From the NCBI GenBank assembly GCA_016845365.1, contig JAERST010000005.1:76846-140845 (forward strand): 64,000 nt of DNA, written 5' to 3'. Positions 18,201-25,097 of this stretch are shown piece by piece. The notes under the pieces were generated by a model that searched no databases, was not told where the DNA came from, and saw only the letters and a list, made by a program, of their open reading frames with translations. The position numbers and the translations under genes are program-made. The DNA comes from Methanobacteriota archaeon (GTDB lineage Archaea; Thermoplasmatota; Poseidoniia; Poseidoniales; Thalassarchaeaceae). Positions within the stretch are counted from its first letter, which is position 1. Each line of letters starts with the position of its first letter.

Positions 18201-18964
18201 GCATGGAGAGCACGGGCGGGGTATCGGTGGAAGACCCGAACCCCGTCCGTCTCCGCATGGTTGATGCTGCCATCGGCTTCGACCCCGAGCAACCTCTAAT
18301 CGAGGGCTTGAACCTCGAGGTCAGAGCCGGAGAAATCGTCGGCCTGACCGGCCGTTCAGGTATTGGTAAGACGACCCTGCTGCGCACTGCAGCTGGGCTC
18401 GTCAAGCCACTTTCCGGCTCGGTCGAATGCTGCTGTACTTCGACGACTCGAGCCGAGAAAGGGGCTATCGGTCTGATTCCGCAAAGGCTTGGCCTTGTGC
18501 AACATCAGACCGTTGGATACAACGTATTGATGGGCGCCCTGACCGAAGCGAGTTTCCTTCAGACCGCCTTGTCCTTGCCGAGCAAGCGAATGCGGGATGA
18601 AACGAGAGAGGTCATCGATGAGGTCGGCCTCGCCGACAAGACTCTCGAATCGGTCAACCGCTTATCTGGTGGGCAACAAAGGCGAGTGGCGATCGCGCGC
18701 GCGATGCTGCAAGAGCCGGACCTATTGCTTGCCGATGAATGTCTAGGAGAACTCGATGCTGAGACCGCGCGGGGTATCATCGAATTATTCCGCCACATGG
18801 CCGAAGACCACCGCATGGCGATTCTTCTCGTCGACCACAATCCAGTTCGTGCGCGAACCTTTTGCGACCGCGTCCTACAATTGCGTGGACGCCGCCTTAT
18901 CCCATTCGATGAGGATGAGGAGTCAAAAGCAACTCTGCCGTTAATCGAGGAGGTCGGTTCGTGA
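18197..18964 (+). CDS. phnC: PhnC-like ABC transporter ATPase
   Basis: The 255-aa nucleotide-binding subunit powers uptake with PhnD and PhnE. Walker A is GRSGIGKTT, the Q-loop region is LIPQRLGLVQHQTVG, the signature is LSGGQQRRVAIARAM, Walker B is DLLLADE, and the switch His is in LLVDHN. Family membership of the PhnC/PhnD/PhnE type follows from gene order as well as sequence. The ATG overlaps the phnD stop (ATGA), and the stop overlaps the phnE GTG start (GTGA), so the three genes are translationally coupled. Confidence 0.9.
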   Translation: MSMESTGGVSVEDPNPVRLRMVDAAIGFDPEQPLIEGLNLEVRAGEIVGLTGRSGIGKTTLLRTAAGLVKPLSGSVECCCTSTTRAEKGAIGLIPQRLGLVQHQTVGYNVLMGALTEASFLQTALSLPSKRMRDETREVIDEVGLADKTLESVNRLSGGQQRRVAIARAMLQEPDLLLADECLGELDAETARGIIELFRHMAEDHRMAILLVDHNPVRARTFCDRVLQLRGRRLIPFDEDEESKATLPLIEEVGS

Positions 18965-19887
18965 GCGAGTCTCGTCTGGCGAGCAGTCTTCGACTTCTCG
19001 CTCGCCGGCCCGTGCTTCGGGCCGGTGTCTTGATCGGAATCATCACCCTCCTCATCACTAATCATCTGCAGATTACTCTGTGGAAGTTGGTCGATGGATG
19101 GAGCAATCTCTTAGTGCTCGGTTCGGAGGCTCTCCCACCTGATTTCAGCGTCCTCACCGAGCGCGCCGGCTGGACCCATCCACCCTGCACCTTCGAGTCT
19201 GATTTTCTTTGTTCTCCAGCCGTCGTCGGCATGACTCAGACCATCGAGATTGCATTTTTGGCAACGGTTTTCGGGATGATTATCTCGCTTCCGCTCGCAG
19301 CGATGGCAGCCTCGAATTTGTCGCCTTACTGGCTCTCACAAACCACCCGCCAAATCCTCGCCGCCATGAGAGTCCTCCCCTCGCTCATCTGGGCGCTAAT
19401 ATTCGTCATAATAGTCGGAATCGGCCCTCTTGCGGGCGTCCTTGCGATGACGATGTACACCGTTGGATATCTCGGGAAACTGCAGTACGAGGCGCTTGAA
19501 GGGGTTAGCAAGGAGCCCCTCGAAGTAGCGCGCGCCATGGGCCTCCCGCGCTGGCAGGTGGCGCGCTTCTTCGCCATCCCTGAAGCGAGTAATGCCTTGC
19601 TCAGTCAGATGCTTTTCATGTTCGAGTACAATGTTCGTCACGGGTCGGTGATCGGACTCGTTGGAGCCGGTGGAATCGGCTGGTACATGAATCACTATCT
19701 CTCACCCTTCCAACTCTACGACAAAGTGCTCGCGCTCATCATCGTGATGTTTGTGGTCGTGGTTGCAATCGACCAGATTTCTCTGCGCGTGCGCCGCGGT
19801 TTTATCGACGATGTCAACGAATTGCGACGACCGCGCTGGCGTGATATTCTCATCAGCCGCGATCCGGTAAAGACCGATTCAAACTGA
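18961..19887 (+). CDS. phnE: PhnE-like ABC transporter permease
   Basis: The 308-aa inner-membrane permease has about six predicted helices. It includes the PhnE-type segments GMTQTIEIAFLATVFGMIISLPLAA and a coupling loop EALEGVSKEPLEVARAMGLPRW (the EAA-like motif). The C-terminal portion has the conserved VRHGSVIGLVGAGGIGWY. It starts with GTG overlapping the phnC stop. Together with PhnD and PhnC it makes a complete single importer. A 22-bp direct repeat lies shortly after the stop but belongs to the end of the convergent gpsA gene. Confidence 0.9.
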   Translation: MSESRLASSLRLLARRPVLRAGVLIGIITLLITNHLQITLWKLVDGWSNLLVLGSEALPPDFSVLTERAGWTHPPCTFESDFLCSPAVVGMTQTIEIAFLATVFGMIISLPLAAMAASNLSPYWLSQTTRQILAAMRVLPSLIWALIFVIIVGIGPLAGVLAMTMYTVGYLGKLQYEALEGVSKEPLEVARAMGLPRWQVARFFAIPEASNALLSQMLFMFEYNVRHGSVIGLVGAGGIGWYMNHYLSPFQLYDKVLALIIVMFVVVVAIDQISLRVRRGFIDDVNELRRPRWRDILISRDPVKTDSN

Positions 19888-19907
19888 TTCGGCGAACCAC
19901 GAATCTG

Positions 19908-19943
19908 GACTCGTCAGCCTCTGCGTCAAGACTCGTAAGCCTC
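19908..19943. repeat. 22-bp direct repeat spanning the gpsA stop
   Basis: GACTCGTCAGCCTC (19908-19921) and GACTCGTAAGCCTC (19930-19943) repeat with a 22-bp period. The gpsA stop codon (19926-19928, minus strand) lies between them, so the last five gpsA codons have an outward copy. Confidence 0.65.
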
Positions 19944-20936
19944 GACCATTCTACGAACCGCATCAGCAACCTCGGCATCCCCTGCCAGAAGGTCACCCAG
20001 CGCGCTTTGGAAAGGAACATCCATCCCCAACCTGCGCGCACGATTCAGGAACATCCCATTCGCTCGGACCCCTTCAGCAACCATGTGCATCTCACCAAGT
20101 GACTCTTCGAGCGACTTGCCAGAGCCCAACTTCTCACCCAACGTGCGATTGCGCGAACTCGGGCTAGTTGCTGTAACGTACAAATCGCCAATCCCCGCTG
20201 GCCCAAAGGCTGTGGTCGCCTCAGCCCCCATCTGGCCAAGCAATTTGATACCTTCAGAAAAACCAGCAAGAACGAGCGCGGCCTTGAGATTATCACCGCC
20301 AATACTGCCGCGCAGTCCATCGACAAGCCCACATGCAAGCGCGACCGTATTCTTGTACGCACCCCATAATTCAGCTCCGTCGATATCATCGGTCGCAGTC
20401 AACACAAGAGTCTCGGTCGACAATCTCTCAGATATCCGGTCAGCGACCGACCTATCATGGCAGGCGACGACCGCCGTCGTCATCACACCGCGAGCAACTT
20501 CCGGAGCGATCGTCGGGCCGGTCAGAACCACAACAGGATTCGACTTCCCGGCAGCCTCCAGCCTCGCCTCAATCTCCTGCGAAATCATCCCAGATTCACT
20601 CTCGGCTGTCGGCGCCAATCCTTTGGCAAGATCCAGCAGTACGTGCGAGGGCCGAAGTAGAGGAATCAGTTCGTTCACCACGGAGAGAATTACCCCGCTT
20701 GGAAGCGCAAGAATCAGAATTTCACAGGTATCGGTGAGGTCAGACATTTCCATCGTCACACCGAGGTCAGGAATTACGTCCCCAGGGAGGTATTTCTCGT
20801 TGATATTCGAGGTCATCAGCGACTCGTAGACTTCCTGCTCAATGGTCCACCCAAGCACATTGTGCCCGTCTTCACACCACACCTTGGCCAGTGCAGTGCC
20901 CCAATTACCCAAACCGAGAACGCCTATGCGCGACAT
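19926..20936 (-). CDS. gpsA: NAD(P)+-dependent glycerol-3-phosphate dehydrogenase
   Basis: The 336-aa enzyme reduces dihydroxyacetone phosphate to sn-glycerol 3-phosphate. The N-terminal Rossmann motif is GVLGLGNWGTALAKVW. The substrate and catalytic region has GAYKNTVALACGLVDG with the conserved Lys, and the C-terminal domain has FGPAGIGDLYVTATSPSSRNRTLG. ATG 20936 (MSRIGVLG) is chosen; a GTG two codons upstream is possible. This is the bacterial/eukaryal enzyme making the G3P backbone, whereas archaeal lipids normally use glycerol-1-phosphate. Marine Group II genomes have been reported to carry such genes, so this fits the proposed host. It is convergent with phnE. Confidence 0.95.
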   Translation of the reverse strand: MSRIGVLGLGNWGTALAKVWCEDGHNVLGWTIEQEVYESLMTSNINEKYLPGDVIPDLGVTMEMSDLTDTCEILILALPSGVILSVVNELIPLLRPSHVLLDLAKGLAPTAESESGMISQEIEARLEAAGKSNPVVVLTGPTIAPEVARGVMTTAVVACHDRSVADRISERLSTETLVLTATDDIDGAELWGAYKNTVALACGLVDGLRGSIGGDNLKAALVLAGFSEGIKLLGQMGAEATTAFGPAGIGDLYVTATSPSSRNRTLGEKLGSGKSLEESLGEMHMVAEGVRANGMFLNRARRLGMDVPFQSALGDLLAGDAEVADAVRRMVEAYES

Positions 20937-21042
20937 GTGCACCCCGGAAACCTCTCGCCCGATGCTCTTGTTAAGACCCTATGGGGGTCAGTTCGGTCTT
21001 CCGTTGACTTCTTGATGTGGAGGTCGTGCCCACGGAGTACAA

Positions 21043-21127
21043 GCAGGGGTACCCGAGCGGTCAAAGGGGCTGGGTTTAGGTCCCAGTGCGTAGTGCTTCG
21101 TAGGTTCGAATCCTACCTCCTGCACCA
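21043..21127 (+). tRNA. tRNA-Leu (anticodon UAG)
   Basis: The 85-nt gene has acceptor GCAGGGG pairing with CTCCTGC, followed by discriminator A and an encoded CCA. The anticodon stem CTGGG/CCCAG (21070-21074, 21082-21086) encloses the loop TTTAGGT, with anticodon TAG at 21077-21079. A long variable arm of class II type (GTGCGTAGTGCTTC) and a T-arm GTAGG-TTCGAAT-CCTAC complete the structure. No intron is evident. The D-arm contains the archaeal-type GAGCGGTCAAAGGGG. Confidence 0.95.
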
Positions 21128-21252
21128 TAAATCGATTACAAGCGGTGCAGGGTAGGATTCGAACCCTAGCCGAATCTGTGATTCGGCGGTGGGTTGGAAC
21201 TGAAATAAGCAAAACACATGTTCCAATCAGAAGTCTCCTACCTCCTGCACCA
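21111..21252 (+). repeat. 17-bp direct repeat of the tRNA-Leu 3' end (att-like)
   Basis: TCCTACCTCCTGCACCA occurs at 21111-21127 (inside tRNA-Leu) and again at 21236-21252. Direct copies of a tRNA 3' end are typical of integrase attachment sites, but only 108 bp lie between the copies and no integrase is present. Confidence 0.55.
21144..21251 (+). ncRNA. Candidate three-way-junction RNA behind tRNA-Leu
   Basis: Three stems pack into 108 nt. Stem 1 closes the element: GGTGCAGG (21144-21151) with CCTGCACC (21244-21251), then GTAGGA (21152-21157) with TCCTAC (21236-21241), around a 2-nt bulge. Stem 2 is GCCGAATC-TGT-GATTCGGC (21169-21187), a perfect 8 bp. Stem 3 is GGTTGGAAC (21192-21200) with GTTCCAATC (21220-21228), 9 bp with one G-U. 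The 3' strand of stem 1 is a 17-nt copy of the tRNA-Leu 3' end including CCA, and the 5' strand is an inverted copy of the T-arm/acceptor. I do not recognise a known family. It could instead be a repeat remnant of integration at the tRNA. Confidence 0.4.
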
Positions 21253-21260
21253 ATACTCCT

Positions 21261-21482
21261 TGAATCCGAGCTGTCGCGCTCCCGAGAGCGCGACTGCGCT
21301 CATCTAGAGCCGCAAGCGGCTGATTGAATACAATCTCGCTTGGACTTCAAATCGGATTCTGCGGAGGGCATTCCATCCGATTGAAAACCAATCCTTTGCA
21401 GGCGTCGGTTCGAACCAACTATCTGATTGAATATCCAATATTTGTGTGGAGCGCTGTGATTCGGTTACCTACCCCCTGCACC
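21261..21482. other. Gene-free stretch with several stem-loops and a second tRNA-end-like module
   Basis: This fills the gap up to the M28 peptidase. It holds GTCGCGCTC-CCGA-GAGCGCGAC (21273-21294), AGCCG-CAAG-CGGCT near 21309-21322, GATTG-AATA-CAATC (21322-21335), GATTG-N5-CAATC (21379-21393) and AATCGGAT/ATCCGATT (21350-21357, 21375-21382). A degenerate second copy of the tRNA-end module runs from TGCAGG (21397-21402) through a GGTTCGAACC palindrome to ACCTACCCCCTGCACC. No ORF with coding character is visible. Confidence 0.5.
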
Positions 21483-21515
21483 CCCGCCGCCAAAACAAAG
21501 AAGCCCTAAGGCGAG

Positions 21516-22766
21516 ATGCACGAAGCGATTATCGTGGAAGATGAGGACTCGGGATTCGTACTCGAATACCGTCACAAGGTAGCGATTATCGCGACGGTAA
21601 TCGTTGTCATACTCGTCTCAGCCACTATCGGTTCGGGGGTTTATTTCGCGAAATGGGTCATAGATCGCCAAGAGCAATTTCTTGACGAAGAGTTGGAAGA
21701 GAGTCCACCTCTCTCTTGGGCAAATGCAAGCGTGGTGGTCGATGATATCGAGACGCTTGCTGATTTCGGCTATCGCAAGATAGACACCGTTGCTCACGCG
21801 AATGCTGGCGATTTCATTCAATTCAGATTCGAGGATTTAGGATACGAGGTCGAAGTTCAGGAATTCACTACACAACTTTGTGAGGATTGTCGGAATTACA
21901 TTGCGACCTTGGAAGGCGAGGACCCGAATTCCTGGATTGTTGTCGGAGGACATTATGATGCGATTTGTTATAGTCAGCAAATCATCGTCGGTATCGAATA
22001 TCCCGGTTGTACTTCTGAGGGTGCGTATGACGATGCTACCGGTGTTGCATCTGTTTTGGAACTGGCTCGTTTGGTTAAGGAATGGCAGGGTTACTTTGAC
22101 GAACAAGAAATTGATTTGAAGCCAAAACACACCTGGAAATTCGCGACTTGGGATTACGAGGAATGGCAGGGTCAAGGCTCTCCCGAAGGAGCGGGATATG
22201 GAAGCGAAACCTTTGTTGAAAACTTACCTGAAGGAGTCGAGATTGCAACCTATATCAATCTGGATATGTACGGATTGAATTGGCCGGTTCAAACCCAATT
22301 AATCAGCCAACTGAGCGGCTGCGACGAGGAATACTTCCACCTCTATCTATTCACTTCGCCCCTCGAAGACTGGTCATATTACGAAGATCGTGGGACGAAT
22401 GTAACGGATGAGATGAGGGAGGAGGCCGCCGAGCTTCACGATTGGCTGTACGGCGTTATCGACGAGCTCGGCTACCCCGATGAGTGGGTAGTCGTGCTCG
22501 ACGACACAAAAGGAAATTCAGACCATTACAATTTCATCTCGCGCGGATGGCCTGCGACTTGGATGCGCGGGATGCACGAATTCGTGCAGGAAGAGGATGA
22601 CACTTGCGAACAATCGCCTAAACATGCGCCCACCGACCGTGTCGATATTCTCTACCAACTGGCTGGTGGACGAGATATGTTTGAACTCGGAATGCAGACG
22701 GGGCTTAACGCTCTGACAGCCCTGTTGTGGTCCGATATGTCTGGTGATTTTAGATTCGGGGATTAG
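21516..22766 (+). CDS. Membrane-anchored M28-family zinc aminopeptidase
   Basis: The 416-aa protein has an N-terminal cytoplasmic stub, one transmembrane anchor (about residues 23-48) and an external M28 domain. Zinc ligands and catalytic residues are visible in family order: GGHYDA (His, Asp), EGAYDDATGVASVLELARL (bridging Asp), WDYEEW (Glu pair), INLDMYG (Asp) and NSDHYNFISRG (His). M28 enzymes release N-terminal amino acids from peptides. Several Cys residues outside the active site suggest disulfides. With two S8 proteases elsewhere in the window it supports growth on protein. Two 11-bp near-copies, CCGAGA(G/A)ACGG, lie 22 bp apart just beyond its stop. Confidence 0.9.
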   Translation: MHEAIIVEDEDSGFVLEYRHKVAIIATVIVVILVSATIGSGVYFAKWVIDRQEQFLDEELEESPPLSWANASVVVDDIETLADFGYRKIDTVAHANAGDFIQFRFEDLGYEVEVQEFTTQLCEDCRNYIATLEGEDPNSWIVVGGHYDAICYSQQIIVGIEYPGCTSEGAYDDATGVASVLELARLVKEWQGYFDEQEIDLKPKHTWKFATWDYEEWQGQGSPEGAGYGSETFVENLPEGVEIATYINLDMYGLNWPVQTQLISQLSGCDEEYFHLYLFTSPLEDWSYYEDRGTNVTDEMREEAAELHDWLYGVIDELGYPDEWVVVLDDTKGNSDHYNFISRGWPATWMRGMHEFVQEEDDTCEQSPKHAPTDRVDILYQLAGGRDMFELGMQTGLNALTALLWSDMSGDFRFGD

Positions 22767-22778
22767 GGAATAATCAGG

Positions 22779-22820
22779 CCGAGAGACGGTCGTGAGGCGA
22801 CCGAGAAACGGCCGAGAGAG
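22779..22820. repeat. 22-bp-period repeat after the M28 peptidase
   Basis: CCGAGAGACGG (22779-22789) and CCGAGAAACGG (22801-22811) recur with a 22-bp period, followed directly by a partial CCGAGAGAG (22812-22820). They begin 13 bp after the stop codon. Confidence 0.5.
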
Positions 22821-22895
22821 ATTTTGAGGGCAGCAAATTTCTCGACCATCGTGCCGGCATCAGATTAAAGCCATCCGCGCGACCTTGATGGTTCG

Positions 22896-25007
22896 ATGAA
22901 CCGAGCATTTGCTCTACTCGCCAGCCTGATTTTGATAGCGACCCCATTGTCTGGATGTCTGTCCGGCGAGGATATCGAGGGTCTCGTTGACGATATTCTC
23001 GGCTGTATGGATGAAAACGCTGCGAATTATGAAGAAAATGCCACTGCCGAAGCTCTCGGCGATTGCATCTACCTAGTCTCAATGCAGACTTTCCTCGATG
23101 AGTTGGAAGACTCTCTGGACATCGATTCCCTGCTCGAACAATCTCCGAAGGCTGGATTTTCGTACCATGTCGAAATGACTGTGGAAGAACCTGGCATGAC
23201 TATCGAGAGTACAGTTGAACGTGTGGTCAAGGTCGACCTCGCCAATTCATCTGCATATCTTCGCATGAAGATGGATATGGCTCCCTACATGACCATCGAT
23301 TATGCCGTTACACAAGTTGGCGAGGTCGTCAATGTGGACCAAACCATCTCAATGATGATGACCGGAACAAGTGAATCCTCCTCGACCCAAACTCGTGATA
23401 ATGACCCAGACATCATGCAATTGGTCGACTCGTTCGAGGATTCTTCCACTAGCGGTCTGGATGAGGCTGACATGGAAGAAATTGATGGCTTTGGTGAGAT
23501 TCCTGCCGATGCTAATACCAGCATATCATTCGATACGAAGGAAATGACGCACTCGCTCGTGCTGGAATACTATGACGCTGAGTCAGATCTCGATTACCGC
23601 TTGTCTGTGCTTTTGTCTGAGGATGAGAACCTGATTTCATTCACCCAAGAAGCGAGCAATGAATCCACCGAAATGTTCGCAGAGTACACCACGATGTGGG
23701 GAGACGCGATTGTAATCACTGTCGACGAAACACTCCCGCTGACTGCTCTACCCATCGATTGGCTCGAGGATGAATCCGAAGACGAGGGAGACTTGGATGA
23801 CTGGGACGACGAGGATGGAGACGATGAGATGTCCTGGGCTGAGTACGGCCACTGCGAGTGGGAAGGCGATGAGGAAGCGGTAGCCGCGGGCGATGATGTC
23901 CGCTGGTGGTGCAAGAATGACGCCTCAGATGAAGAATGGGAAGAATGGTGGTTCTATTGTGAGAACGACCAAGATGACGGAATGTGGTATTGTACCGACG
24001 ACTTTGGCCAATCGGCCGAACATGAATATTCAGCAGACGGCACTCAACATCTGAACACAGACGGCGGCGAGGATGCATGGACCATGAACCACTTCTGGGG
24101 ATGCGGTTTGGTAAATGTCCTCGCCGATTCTCTAGATGATCGGGAGAATGACACGATTGCTGCTGGTATTTCGGCTCACCCAGATTTCCCTGATTGGTGT
24201 GGAGAGGTTGTCGGAGTCGATGATCTTCCTCCCGAAATTGGTGGTGGCGAACCAACATATGACCCATCTACAACTCGATACGCTACTGTTCGTGATGGAG
24301 AAGCTCAACTCATCACCATCACAGATGAGAATTTCATCATTGAATTCCCGTTCATGAGCGAATCGGATTGTGAAATGAATGGACTGGTTTGGAATGCTGA
24401 AGATGGACTCTGCGGCAACCATATCCCAGTCTCATTTGCAATGGATGATACAATCCAGGCGATTGAATGGCCTGACGGGATGACCGAGTACGTTCGGTAC
24501 GAGGTCGTCGATAACCATCTCTTCATTGCCTTCCTCAACCCAACAATCGAGGAGCCAGAAGAGGAGTCTGAAACTAAGACTGCGACGGTAAATTCTTCGC
24601 AAATTTTCAACGCTCCAATCTCTGAATTTGAGTTAAGGGCAATCGATTGTAGCGATGCACCGACGACAACCGACGCGATGGGTGAAGAGAATGATCCGAA
24701 TCCATCCGATTGCGATGTTCTCGCGTCGGCCGTTCTCTCGACGAGCGAGACAACCCTCAGCTTCGGCGAGGGCGATTGGGTCACCTTCGTCTATGACGAT
24801 AATGACGGCGACGGCATGATTTCTGCCGGTGATAGCATGACCATCACAAGCTCGCCGGGAGAAGATTGGGACACCAATATCTACGACCTTTGGGCTGATG
24901 AGTACATCACTGAATCCTCGGCACAAAACCCGATGCTACCAGGATTCGGCTCGCTGCTCGCCGCGCTCGGCTTACTGGGCGCTGCAATGGCCTCTCGTCG
25001 GGACTGA
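22896..25007 (+). CDS. Acidic lipoprotein-like surface protein with a C-terminal LPGFG anchor
   Basis: The 703-aa protein starts with a lipoprotein signal (LIATPLSGC, Cys 21) and ends with a tripartite LPGFG, hydrophobic helix and SRRD signal (about residues 681-703). It therefore appears anchored at both ends, or one of the signals is unused. The N-terminal 290 residues look like an Lpp/LolA-like beta sheet domain with MTVEEPGMTIESTVERVVKVDL and similar strands. The middle (about 290-400) is extremely acidic and Trp/Cys-rich (DLDDWDDEDGDDEMSWAEYG). The C-terminal 250 residues contain a calcium-loop-like DDNDGDGMISAGD. Binding of metal ions or cationic ligands is plausible but unproven. I do not recognise the family. 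Confidence 0.8.
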   Translation: MNRAFALLASLILIATPLSGCLSGEDIEGLVDDILGCMDENAANYEENATAEALGDCIYLVSMQTFLDELEDSLDIDSLLEQSPKAGFSYHVEMTVEEPGMTIESTVERVVKVDLANSSAYLRMKMDMAPYMTIDYAVTQVGEVVNVDQTISMMMTGTSESSSTQTRDNDPDIMQLVDSFEDSSTSGLDEADMEEIDGFGEIPADANTSISFDTKEMTHSLVLEYYDAESDLDYRLSVLLSEDENLISFTQEASNESTEMFAEYTTMWGDAIVITVDETLPLTALPIDWLEDESEDEGDLDDWDDEDGDDEMSWAEYGHCEWEGDEEAVAAGDDVRWWCKNDASDEEWEEWWFYCENDQDDGMWYCTDDFGQSAEHEYSADGTQHLNTDGGEDAWTMNHFWGCGLVNVLADSLDDRENDTIAAGISAHPDFPDWCGEVVGVDDLPPEIGGGEPTYDPSTTRYATVRDGEAQLITITDENFIIEFPFMSESDCEMNGLVWNAEDGLCGNHIPVSFAMDDTIQAIEWPDGMTEYVRYEVVDNHLFIAFLNPTIEEPEEESETKTATVNSSQIFNAPISEFELRAIDCSDAPTTTDAMGEENDPNPSDCDVLASAVLSTSETTLSFGEGDWVTFVYDDNDGDGMISAGDSMTITSSPGEDWDTNIYDLWADEYITESSAQNPMLPGFGSLLAALGLLGAAMASRRD

Positions 25008-25029
25008 ATCGGCTCAGAATCACCAATGC

Positions 25030-25048
25030 CGAGTTCCGTAGGAACTCG
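25030..25048. repeat. Intergenic triloop hairpin
   Basis: CGAGTTCC and GGAACTCG flank GTA, a perfect 8-bp stem in the 90-bp gap between two plus-strand genes. Confidence 0.55.
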
Positions 25049-25097
25049 TGCGTGAGGACCGACGGGTTGATGACCCGGCGAATCCCTGCGCCAAATC

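Noticed and set aside
21128-21252. Second full tRNA gene after tRNA-Leu
   Set aside because: Acceptor-like ends exist, but there is no proper anticodon or D-arm between them; the interior folds as two unrelated hairpins.
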